A program made the translations under genes and the position numbers. A stretch of 64,000 nucleotides of DNA, from contig JAJDEN010000058.1 in NCBI GenBank assembly GCA_029259775.1, positions 62,001 to 126,000 on the forward strand, written 5' to 3'. The stretch is from Planctomycetota bacterium. GTDB lineage: Bacteria > Planctomycetota > PLA2 > JAEUHO01. Positions 17,267-24,472 of the stretch are shown here, piece after piece. A model generated the notes under the pieces. That model saw nothing but the letters and a program-made list of their open reading frames with translations. It was not told the origin of the DNA and ran no database searches. Position 1 is the first letter of the stretch. The number at the start of each line of letters is the position of its first letter.

Positions 17267-18223
17267 CTAGGTCGGAAGCGTCCGCTGCAGCACGCGGACC
17301 CAGTTCCCGCCCAGGATCTTGGCGACGCTGGCGTCATCCAGGCCTCGTCCCGAGAGCCCCTCGCCAATGCGGCGCAGGTCCGCCACGGAATCGATGCCCG
17401 CAGGCGCCTTCTCGGGCGTGAAGCCGCCGTCGAGGTCGGAGCCGAGCCCGACGTGTTCCGGCCCTACGAGCGTGAGCATGTGCTCGATGTGATCCAGGAC
17501 GGTCTCGATCGTCGAGGCCTCGCCCGCGAGGAACTCGTTGTAGAGGACGATGCCCACGAGGCCGTCACGCTCGGCGATGGCGCGGATCTGGTTGTCGCTC
17601 AGGTTGCGGCGATGCGGTGCCAGCGCCTGCGCATTGCTATGGCTCGCGACCACCAGCCCGTCGTCCACGGAGAGCACGTCGTCGAAGGCTGCGGGCTTGA
17701 GGTGGCTCACATCCGGGATCACGCGGCACGTGCGCATGTGCTCGACGAGCCGCCGGCCGTCCGCTGTGAGGCTCTTGGCGTCGTCCCAGCCGCCGCAGTA
17801 GCGGTTGCCGGTGTTCCACGCGGGCCCCACGACGCGTACGCCGCGTTCCACCCAGCGGGCCAGGTCGCGCGTCGATCTTATGGGATCCGCACCCTCCATG
17901 AGGTGGACGATGCCGATGGGGCCGCCCGACTGGCAGAGGCCCAGGTCGCCCTTGCTCTCGACTCGGAAGAGATCGGCCGCGTGGCGCTTGAGCAAGTCGT
18001 CGTAGAGGTCGATCTGGCGCACGGCCAACTCGTAGGGCGTGCCCTCCGGCCAGTAGCCCTGCGGGGCGAAGACGGTGCCGAGGATCAGGCCGAGGCCCCC
18101 GCGCTTGGCGTCAGCCAGGGAGAGCGCATGCCGCTCGCAGGCCGGACCCGCGAAGTCCCAGCTGGCATCTTCCAGGATCGCCATGGCGATGTCCTGATGG
18201 CCGTCGACGATCATGCAGTCCAT
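17267..18223 (-). CDS. Membrane dipeptidase homologue (peptidase M19)
   Basis: This 318-residue zinc enzyme is of the renal dipeptidase family, which hydrolyses dipeptides and some beta-lactams. The first metal ligands are in VDGHQD near the N-terminus, the bridging glutamate in LMEGADPI, and later histidines in DVSHL and ASHSNAQAL. The ending GLGSDLDGG is also typical. No signal peptide is present, so the bacterial enzyme would be cytosolic. ATG 18223 is used; ATG 18214 three codons later is equally possible. The gene diverges from 18332. Confidence 0.88.
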   Translation of the reverse strand: MDCMIVDGHQDIAMAILEDASWDFAGPACERHALSLADAKRGGLGLILGTVFAPQGYWPEGTPYELAVRQIDLYDDLLKRHAADLFRVESKGDLGLCQSGGPIGIVHLMEGADPIRSTRDLARWVERGVRVVGPAWNTGNRYCGGWDDAKSLTADGRRLVEHMRTCRVIPDVSHLKPAAFDDVLSVDDGLVVASHSNAQALAPHRRNLSDNQIRAIAERDGLVGIVLYNEFLAGEASTIETVLDHIEHMLTLVGPEHVGLGSDLDGGFTPEKAPAGIDSVADLRRIGEGLSGRGLDDASVAKILGGNWVRVLQRTLPT

Positions 18224-18318
18224 CCACCCGGTTCCTGCTCCGCCTCGAACCCGCGATTCTGGGGCAACGGGTCGCGGATCGGAAGCTGCATCTTTCGGCC
18301 GCTGCGGCCCGTGGGGGG

Positions 18319-18324
18319 TAGCCT
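18319..18324 (+). promoter_or_regulatory. -10 box, leaderless-type
   Basis: TAGCCT ends 7 nt before ATG 18332. Confidence 0.45.
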
Positions 18325-18331
18325 GACGGGC

Positions 18332-19003
18332 ATGGATCCCTTCTCGCACGAACAGCCGATCCTCCTGATCCTCCCGGCCGAGCTGAGGGTCGAGGCCGTG
18401 CTGCCGCGGCTGCTGGCCGAGCCCGAGCTCCGGCACGTGGCGCTGCCGCCGCTCTGGTGCCTGGACAAGACCGGCATCGACCTGGTCGACGCCCTGCCGG
18501 CCGTGCGCAGCGTCACCCTCGAGACCCTCGAGGAGGTCCTCGGCACCCTGATCCGCCTGTGCGACGAGCAGGAGCTCAACACGATCGTCCGGCGCGCATG
18601 GGCGGAGGTCGACGAGCGTGTCCGCCAGCACTACCTCCAAACCAGCATCGGCCAGACGTTCGCGATGATCTTCAAGCTCGCGCCCCGCTCGCTGGAACAG
18701 GCGCCGCCTCCCGAATTTCGCCGCGACCGGATCCACGAGAACGGCTTCCAGGTCGAGTACCGACTCGCTCGCGCGGACGGTGACCGCGACTTCCGCGCTC
18801 CGGAGGAGGAGGGCTCGATCACGATCTATCCGTTCGACCCCGCCAACGAGGAAGCGCGCACCGAGGCCGGCCTGGGCGCGGGCAGCGGTGCCGTCCTCGA
18901 GATCTTCCCCTACGAGTCCGGCCGTGCCCGGCATCTCGAGATCTGGGAGGCCATCGCCACGCGCCACGGCGCCCGCGTCACGGACTCGCGCGCTAGCGCG
19001 TGA
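18332..19003 (+). CDS. Conserved-looking protein of unknown function
   Basis: This 223-residue soluble protein has no signal peptide or membrane segment. The first half is leucine-rich and helical (VEAVLPRLLAEPELRHVALPPL, TLETLEEVLGTLIRLCDEQ) with an acidic bias. The second half has beta-strand alternation (GFQVEYRLARADGDRDF, GSITIYPFDP, AVLEIFPYESGRARH). I do not recognise the family. Codon use matches its neighbours. Its stop overlaps the 3' end of the convergent GH84-like gene by 11 bp. Confidence 0.65.
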   Translation: MDPFSHEQPILLILPAELRVEAVLPRLLAEPELRHVALPPLWCLDKTGIDLVDALPAVRSVTLETLEEVLGTLIRLCDEQELNTIVRRAWAEVDERVRQHYLQTSIGQTFAMIFKLAPRSLEQAPPPEFRRDRIHENGFQVEYRLARADGDRDFRAPEEEGSITIYPFDPANEEARTEAGLGAGSGAVLEIFPYESGRARHLEIWEAIATRHGARVTDSRASA

Positions 19004-20888
19004 TCACGAGGGCGCCGACGGCGCCGTCGGGGCCCTTCGCGGGCCAGATGCGTGACGGCCCCCAGAAGGCAGCCACCTCGAAGAGGCGTCCCGCGTGGGG
19101 TTCGCCGCCGAGGGCGAAGCGGTCGAAGGTGATCTCGATACGGATCACGCCGCTGACGTTCCGCTGGGTGCACGTGATGTGGCCCGGCTCGAGGTGGGGC
19201 GTGCCCTCCAGGCCCGTGGAGTCGATGCTCGGCCCCTCCGGCGTGGCTTCCACCATCCACTGATCCGATCGGCCCGGCGCCTTCAGGCGCAGCCGAAACA
19301 GCCACGCGGCTCCCTTCGGAATCGCGGCCGGCGGAATGCGCGCTTCGAAACGCAGGACCCTGCCGTCGGTCTGGGCGTGGATCGTGGCCTGCCCCTCGCC
19401 TGCCGCGAGCGTGACGATCCACGGGTCGCCGCGCTGAAATGCGACCCACCTGCCGTAGGCAGCGGTGCGCGCCTGCGCGGCCTCGAGCTCCTTGGCGAAA
19501 GGCGCCATCCAGGGGACGAGTCCGAGGCCCTCCTTGTCGGCCTTGCGCAGGTTGGTGGCCAGCCCCGCGAGAAACGCCGCCGCGTCGTCGCGCTTGGCGG
19601 GGAGCAGGGGCGTGAGCTCCGCCATGCCGAAGCGCGCCTGATCGACGTTCTGCCACGCCGACTCGAGGACGTCTTCGGCCCCGCGGCGGCCCAGCACGAC
19701 GATGCCGTCCAGGACCTCGTGGAGGTCCGCGGCGCGACCGTGGGGGAGCGCGGGGATGAGCGACGGGGCCGTGATCGGCATGGCCCAGGTATCGAGCAGG
19801 ACCACAGGCGTGCCGGCCTCCTTCACGCGGCGCTCGGCTTGTGCGCGCGTGATGCGGGTCGCAAACTCCGTCGGGCCGCTCCACGCAGTGATCACTTCGG
19901 GGTAGCCGCTCAGGTCCGGCGGCGCGCCGGCGACCTTGGCGAGGCGATCGCTGTGGCAGCGCGGCACGACCACGAGCTCATCGATGCCGCCGGGGCGCAG
20001 GCGCTCGAGCAGCCCCTTCACGATGGCGCTCTCGTGGTCGCGGGCCTTGGCGCCTTCCATGCGAATCGACGAGGCCGTCGCATCGAAGACGAGGGCGAAG
20101 TGACGGATGCCCGCCCGCTTCTGCCACGCGCCGAGCATGCGAGCGCTCAGGTCTGTCCACGTCGCGAGGCTCTGGCCGGAGAGTTGTCCGTAGACACCGG
20201 CGCTGATCACCGGGGTGACGCCCTGGGCCCGGAGCGCCTCGATGCGCTGGATCGAAGCGGCGTTCACGTCGGGGGCTTCGAGCCACACGCGGTTGGCGCG
20301 GGCGCCGGCGGCGAGCAGCGCGTCGCCTCGGCGCGGCGCGTCCCACGAGGACCACGCGCGCATGCGGTAGCGCGGCTTCACGTGGCGCGTGCCCACACGC
20401 ACCGTGACCCCGGCTTGCTGGTTGGGCCGCTTGAAGTCGAGCGACCGCATGCCGGGCATCGTCATCTCGCTGGGCGCGCTCGCGTCGAACTCGAAGCGAG
20501 CGGACTGCAGGGCCGCCGCATCCGCGCCCATGACGAAGACCATGGAGCGGCGATCCGCGCGCCAGGCCCAGATCCTGTAGCCGCCGGCGAGATCGTCGAC
20601 GTCCAACTGGTAGACGTCACAGACCCGCCGGGCGATCGGGTCGCTGGCGGGGAGGCCGAGCAGGAGCAGCGAGCCTTTCGGCAGCGGCCACGCGATCGTG
20701 CCGGGTGCCCTGCTACCGGGGAGGTAGGCGCGCAGGCCCGTCGGGACGCCCGGGGAAGCCAGCACCGTCGCCCGACTCATCTCGAGAACCTTGGGCGGCG
20801 CGGCGGGCCACTCCATCTCGTCCTCGGCGTGCACGAGCCCGAGGGGCAGCAGGAACAGCAGCAGCAGGAAGGACGAGGCGCGACGCAT
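18993..20888 (-). CDS. Secreted GH84-like (O-GlcNAcase fold) protein with altered active site
   Basis: This 631-residue exported protein has a signal peptide (residues 1-21). Residues 60-135 resemble the small alpha/beta domain that precedes the barrel in GH84 and GH20 enzymes. Residues 170-380 follow the GH84 barrel order: IRHFALVFDA (261-270), ELVVVPRCHSD (304-314), AWSGPTEFATRIT (335-347) and VVLLDTWAMP (362-371), matching FDDI, CPTEY, WTG..v...I and WDNyPv of GH84. The catalytic Asp pair is broken: D269 is kept but the acid/base position is A270. The last 120 residues look like a carbohydrate-binding beta domain. Probably a non-catalytic sugar binder; alternatively it is a different alpha/beta barrel. 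The start is fixed by TAGACT 6 nt upstream. Confidence 0.5.
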   Translation of the reverse strand: MRRASSFLLLLFLLPLGLVHAEDEMEWPAAPPKVLEMSRATVLASPGVPTGLRAYLPGSRAPGTIAWPLPKGSLLLLGLPASDPIARRVCDVYQLDVDDLAGGYRIWAWRADRRSMVFVMGADAAALQSARFEFDASAPSEMTMPGMRSLDFKRPNQQAGVTVRVGTRHVKPRYRMRAWSSWDAPRRGDALLAAGARANRVWLEAPDVNAASIQRIEALRAQGVTPVISAGVYGQLSGQSLATWTDLSARMLGAWQKRAGIRHFALVFDATASSIRMEGAKARDHESAIVKGLLERLRPGGIDELVVVPRCHSDRLAKVAGAPPDLSGYPEVITAWSGPTEFATRITRAQAERRVKEAGTPVVLLDTWAMPITAPSLIPALPHGRAADLHEVLDGIVVLGRRGAEDVLESAWQNVDQARFGMAELTPLLPAKRDDAAAFLAGLATNLRKADKEGLGLVPWMAPFAKELEAAQARTAAYGRWVAFQRGDPWIVTLAAGEGQATIHAQTDGRVLRFEARIPPAAIPKGAAWLFRLRLKAPGRSDQWMVEATPEGPSIDSTGLEGTPHLEPGHITCTQRNVSGVIRIEITFDRFALGGEPHAGRLFEVAAFWGPSRIWPAKGPDGAVGALVITR

Positions 20889-20894
20889 GCGTGG

Positions 20895-20900
20895 AGTCTA
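20895..20900 (-). promoter_or_regulatory. -10 box, leaderless-type, for GH84-like gene
   Basis: TAGACT on the minus strand ends 6 nt before ATG 20888. It sits back to back with the TACAAT box of the divergent CinA-like gene. Confidence 0.5.
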
Positions 20901-20915
20901 GCCGCGTCGCACGCG

Positions 20916-20921
20916 TACAAT
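20916..20921 (+). promoter_or_regulatory. -10 box, leaderless-type, for CinA-like gene
   Basis: TACAAT ends 6 nt before GTG 20928. The divergent intergenic space is only 39 bp, so both promoters must overlap. Confidence 0.5.
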
Positions 20922-20927
20922 CTGCCG

Positions 20928-21626
20928 GTGCGCAGCGTAGGCATCCTCATCGTCGGCGACGAGATCCTCGGCGGAGAGATCGCCGACGAGAACGGTCCGT
21001 GGCTGATCAACAAGCTCAGCGGGGCCGGTGTGCGCGCGGTGCGCCAGGTCGTCGTGCCCGATGACGAGTACGAGATCGCCGCGGAGCTGACGCGCTTGCG
21101 GGGCATGGCGGACGCGGTCGTGGTCTCCGGTGGCATCGGGCCGACCCACGACGACGTGACGAGGCAGGCCGTCGGTCGCGCCTTGGGCTTGCCGCTGAAA
21201 GAGCACGAGGAGGCGGCCGAGCGGATCCGCGGCTTCTACGGGAAGCGCGTGACGGAGGCCGAACTTGCGATGGCCTGCATCCCGCATGGCTCGCGCTTGG
21301 TCCATGGGGCCACGACGAACACGATCGGCTTTGAGGTCTCGGGTACCTACGTCCTACCCGGCGTGCCGTTCCTCTTCCGCGATCTCGTCGACGGCTTCGC
21401 AGGCGAGTTCGTCGCTGAGCACCTGCACACGGCAGAGCTGCGCAGCGACCTCAGGGAGGGCGAGATCGCCACCCTGCTTGCCGCGTTCCAGGGCCAGACG
21501 CTCGACGTCGCCATCGGTTCCTACCCGGTCCACGAGGACGGCTGCTGGCATGTGCGCATCGTGTTGCGAGGTCTCGACCCCGAGCGGGTGGCCGCGGCCG
21601 CGATTCGGCTCGAATCCCACCTGTAG
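20928..21626 (+). CDS. CinA N-terminal (MoCF-biosynthesis-like) domain protein
   Basis: This 232-residue protein starts at GTG with RSVGILIVGDEILGGEIADEN, the opening of the molybdopterin-binding (MoaB/Mog/CinA) fold. The VVVSGGIGPTHDDVTRQAVG signature follows at about residues 62-82, and YVLPGVPFLF is also typical. Full CinA proteins (about 400 residues) carry a C-terminal nicotinamide-nucleotide deamidase domain; it is absent here, as in stand-alone COG1058 proteins. The ligand is unproven; a nucleotide such as ADP-ribose or FAD is plausible for COG1058. The TAG stop lies inside the GTAGGGGCG element that follows. Confidence 0.85.
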   Translation: MRSVGILIVGDEILGGEIADENGPWLINKLSGAGVRAVRQVVVPDDEYEIAAELTRLRGMADAVVVSGGIGPTHDDVTRQAVGRALGLPLKEHEEAAERIRGFYGKRVTEAELAMACIPHGSRLVHGATTNTIGFEVSGTYVLPGVPFLFRDLVDGFAGEFVAEHLHTAELRSDLREGEIATLLAAFQGQTLDVAIGSYPVHEDGCWHVRIVLRGLDPERVAAAAIRLESHL

Positions 21627-21740
21627 GGGCGAACCGAGCGGACGCTGCCGCAGCGCGCGTGGGTGGCCTCCCACGGGCCCGCAGAGGACGCCTGGGGCAG
21701 CCACCCGCCACTGCTCGGCGGCGGCTCGGGTTGCCCCTAC
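21623..21740. repeat. 118-bp MITE-like element with GTAGGGGC terminal inverted repeats
   Basis: The left arm (21623-21639) and right arm (21724-21740) are 17-base inverted repeats matching at 15 positions, both ending in GTAGGGGC. The interior has no reading frame of note and contains a short GTGGG...CCCAC inverted repeat. The left arm supplies the TAG stop of the CinA-like gene; the right arm ends 11 bp before the tRNA promoter. It carries no transposase. Confidence 0.6.
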
Positions 21741-21751
21741 GGGACCAGGGG

Positions 21752-21779
21752 TTGACCGAAGGGTACGGCCCGCTACCGT
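21752..21779 (+). promoter_or_regulatory. Promoter of tRNA-Ala
   Basis: TTGACC (21752-21757) and TACCGT (21774-21779) are separated by 16 bp and lie 14 bp before the mature tRNA 5' end. This is the best -35/-10 pair in the window. Confidence 0.65.
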
Positions 21780-21793
21780 TTGGCTCCCCGTGT

Positions 21794-21870
21794 GGGGCCG
21801 TAGCTCATTCTGGTAGAGCGCCTCGTTCGCAACGAGGAGGTAAGGGGTTCGACTCCCCTCGGCTCCACCA
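21794..21870 (+). tRNA. tRNA-Ala(CGC)
   Basis: A full cloverleaf can be drawn: acceptor GGGGCCG with CGGCTCC, D stem GCTC/GAGC, anticodon stem CCTCG/CGAGG with loop TTCGCAA, T stem AGGGG/CCCCT with loop TTCGACT. The anticodon is CGC (codon GCG). The G3-U70 pair, the alanine identity element, is present. The discriminator A and CCA end are encoded. A TTTT follows directly. Confidence 0.97.
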
Positions 21871-22029
21871 TTTTCAATTGCGGGCGGATGGCGCGCGACG
21901 GTTCAGGTGACGTCCCGTTGGAAGCACCCTCACGGGGGACGCCAGCCCGCCCGCTCCGCGCTCGCACGCGTTCACCTGTCGCTGCTGCGCATCGACCCTG
22001 CTTCGCAGGCAGGACGGTCCACGTCGCGC

Positions 22030-23415
22030 CTAGTCCGCGGTCGCTGTCGCTTGGGCGGCCAGGGCCTCGAGGAACGGCAGCGGCCGGTCGGCCAGGACTT
22101 TCAGGACCGTGCCGCCCGCCGTGAACGCGTGGGTCACGTCGTCCAGGGAGCCGAAGCGCTCCAGCGCGGCGCGACCCTCGCCGCCACCCACGTAGACCGC
22201 GACGCCGGCCTCTTTGAGACCCTTCAGCGTGGCGACGATGGCGTCCGTGCCCGCGGCAAACGTGCTGTTCTCGAACTGGCCCATCACACCGTTGTGGAAC
22301 GCCGTCTTGCGCTCCGTCTCCGCAGCCCAGGCCATCGCGACCTCGTCGAACATCGCGCTCGTGGCGGGACCGATGTCGCGCTGCCACTGCTCCGCGGACA
22401 GGTCCTCGACGACCGTGCCGTCGTCGGCGACGAAGTCGACCGGAAGCACCACGCGGATGCCCTTGGCCTCCGCCTCGATGAGGAGCTGACGGGCTTTCTC
22501 GATGGCGGAGGCGGGCACGAAGGCCTTCTCGTCCTTGTTGGCGATTTCGCCCGCGGCGCCGATCGAGACCTCCGTGCCCGCGATCTCGCCGGCCGCCTTG
22601 CGCAGCGCCATCGCCAGACTTCCACCAGCGAGGATCACTTCGACGCGACCGCGCTGCACGATGCCGTGGAGGTGGCGCAGCTTGTCGAGCTTCATGCCCG
22701 AGAAGATGACGAGACCTGCGTCGCGCGCCTTGGCGGCGTGCTCGGTGAGCTCGCGACGGGCGAACACGCCGAGCGCGGTACGGCCCATGGCGAGCGGCAG
22801 GGCGGTCGTGGAGAAGTCCTTGCTACCCGCCGCGATGGCGTCATTGATGTAGACCGTCGCACCCTGGCGCAGCGCGCCCGCGACGCGCGCGAAATGATCC
22901 GTCACGAGACCGAGCTGTGCTTCGCCGGTCGTCCACAGCCGCATCTCGAAGTCGTACTTGCGCACGTTCTCAAAAAGCAGGAACTGGCCCGGCTTGAGGC
23001 TCTCGACGCCCTTCACCGCGACGCCGGTCAGGGTCTCGGCGTGTTCGTCGAACCAGTCTTCGATGAACGGGCCGCAGCCCGGCTCCGTGGCCTTGAGCTT
23101 CTGGTGGACGTACTCCAGCGTGCGATCGGGCTGACGACCGCGGTGGCCGAGCAGCAGCATGCGCCAGCCCTGTTTGCGGCCGTACTCGAGCGTCTCGTGC
23201 AGGCTGGCGAGCCGGGGATCGTCGCCGATCATCCCGTCGCGATCCTTCACATCGAGGTCGGCACGAATCCAGACGGGCGTCCCCTCGGGCAGGTCGGCGA
23301 GCGACTCGATCGCAGGGATTTGCGCGAGGCGTTCTTCGATGCCGACACCGGCCGGTTTGAACCCGGCGGCGGCGCGGAGTGCGCCCGCGAAGGTCTCGCT
23401 GTGAAGCTGCGGCAT
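22030..23415 (-). CDS. pgk: Divergent phosphoglycerate kinase family protein
   Basis: This 461-residue protein is of the PGK family (1,3-bisphosphoglycerate + ADP to 3-phosphoglycerate + ATP), longer than the usual 390-415. Recognisable parts are IRADLDV (for RVDFNVP), LLLGHRGR (for SHLGRP), SGMKLDKL (for GGAKVSDK), DIGPATSAMF (for DIGP/T) and VGGGEGRAALERFG in the C-terminal nucleotide site. Several normally invariant positions differ, so it is either a lineage-specific glycolytic PGK or a paralogue with another acyl-phosphate substrate. The start has GGAGGAG upstream. No GAPDH or triose-phosphate isomerase gene adjoins it. The 160 bp between it and the tRNA gene shows nothing recognisable. 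Confidence 0.72.
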   Translation of the reverse strand: MPQLHSETFAGALRAAAGFKPAGVGIEERLAQIPAIESLADLPEGTPVWIRADLDVKDRDGMIGDDPRLASLHETLEYGRKQGWRMLLLGHRGRQPDRTLEYVHQKLKATEPGCGPFIEDWFDEHAETLTGVAVKGVESLKPGQFLLFENVRKYDFEMRLWTTGEAQLGLVTDHFARVAGALRQGATVYINDAIAAGSKDFSTTALPLAMGRTALGVFARRELTEHAAKARDAGLVIFSGMKLDKLRHLHGIVQRGRVEVILAGGSLAMALRKAAGEIAGTEVSIGAAGEIANKDEKAFVPASAIEKARQLLIEAEAKGIRVVLPVDFVADDGTVVEDLSAEQWQRDIGPATSAMFDEVAMAWAAETERKTAFHNGVMGQFENSTFAAGTDAIVATLKGLKEAGVAVYVGGGEGRAALERFGSLDDVTHAFTAGGTVLKVLADRPLPFLEALAAQATATAD

Positions 23416-23557
23416 GGCTCCTCCGAACGGCGCGCCCCCGGCGGCGGCGGCGGTGCCGCCCCAAGCATACGCCGCGCGCCGAGCCTCGCCCCTCGCTGTT
23501 CGGGACCCGGTCGTTCCCGGATCGGAACTGGGGCGTTCGCTCCTGGGGCTGATCCGC

Positions 23558-23563
23558 TACACT
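23558..23563 (+). promoter_or_regulatory. -10 box, leaderless-type, for MlaF-like gene
   Basis: TACACT ends 6 nt before ATG 23570. It rules out the longer in-frame start at 23414. Confidence 0.5.
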
Positions 23564-23569
23564 CGCGCC

Positions 23570-24454
23570 ATGGCGGATGAGAACACCCCGCGCGCCGACG
23601 AACCCGGTGTCGCACCCAGCGCTGTCGATCGCGTCCACGTGCCCGATCATGGCGAGGCCGTGATCGAGGTCCGGGACCTCGTGGTCCGCTACGACGAGCA
23701 GGTCGTGCTCAACGGCATCAACATGACGGTCCACCGCGGCGAGATCATGGTCATCCTGGGCGGATCCGGATCGGGCAAGTCCACGCTGCTCAAGTGCCTG
23801 CTCGGCATCATCACGCCCGTCTCGGGCACGGTGAAGGTGCTCGGCGTCGACATGATCCACGCCAGCGAGCGCGAGCGCGAGGACGTCTACCAGCGCCTGG
23901 GCATGGTCTATCAGTCCGGCGCGCTGTTCGGATCGATGAGCGTCTGGGAGAACGTGGCGCTGCCGCTGCAGCAGCACTCGACGCTGGCGCCCAAGATCAT
24001 CGACATCTCCGTGCGCATGAAGCTCGGTCTCGTGCGGCTGTCCGGCTTCGAGAAGCGATTGCCCAGCCAGCTCTCGGGTGGTCAGGTGAAGCGTGTCGCG
24101 TTCGCACGAGCCATCGCGATGGATCCGGAGATCCTCTTCTGCGACGAGCCGTCGGCCGGCCTGGATCCGCGCATCGGTCGCGGCATCGACGACCTCATCC
24201 GCAACCTCAACAAGGCGTTCAACATGGCCATCTGCGTGGTGACCCACGAGATGGAGTCGGTGAAGATCATCGCCGACAGCGTCACGATGCTGGCCCCGAT
24301 GGCCGGTGGGGCGCGCGTCGTGTTCAGCGGCAGCTACGCGGACCTCGAAGCCTCCGACGACCCCGTCGTGCGCCAGTTCGTCGCACGCGAGCCGCTCTCC
24401 GAGCCGCGCTCGGAGGCTGCGGAAGTCCTCAAGCAGCTCGTCGGCGAAGACTAG
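23570..24454 (+). CDS. ABC transporter ATP-binding protein, MlaF/Ttg2A-like
   Basis: This 294-residue ATPase has a 25-residue hydrophilic N-terminal extension. Walker A is GGSGSGKST, the signature is LSGGQVKRVAFARA, Walker B is ILFCDEPSAGLDP and switch H is in VVTHEMESV. The sequence MVYQSGALFGSMSVWENV is characteristic of MlaF, the ATPase of the phospholipid-trafficking MCE system. The MlaE permease and MCE-domain genes are not in the window, so it must pair with products encoded elsewhere. Confidence 0.85.
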   Translation: MADENTPRADEPGVAPSAVDRVHVPDHGEAVIEVRDLVVRYDEQVVLNGINMTVHRGEIMVILGGSGSGKSTLLKCLLGIITPVSGTVKVLGVDMIHASEREREDVYQRLGMVYQSGALFGSMSVWENVALPLQQHSTLAPKIIDISVRMKLGLVRLSGFEKRLPSQLSGGQVKRVAFARAIAMDPEILFCDEPSAGLDPRIGRGIDDLIRNLNKAFNMAICVVTHEMESVKIIADSVTMLAPMAGGARVVFSGSYADLEASDDPVVRQFVAREPLSEPRSEAAEVLKQLVGED

Positions 24455-24472
24455 GCGAAGACCAGGCCAGGA

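Noticed and set aside
19095-21626. Extended 843-codon frame covering the CinA-like gene
   Set aside because: The first 600 codons are antisense to the GH84-like gene and lack protein-like composition. The family similarity begins at GTG 20928, which has its own -10 box.
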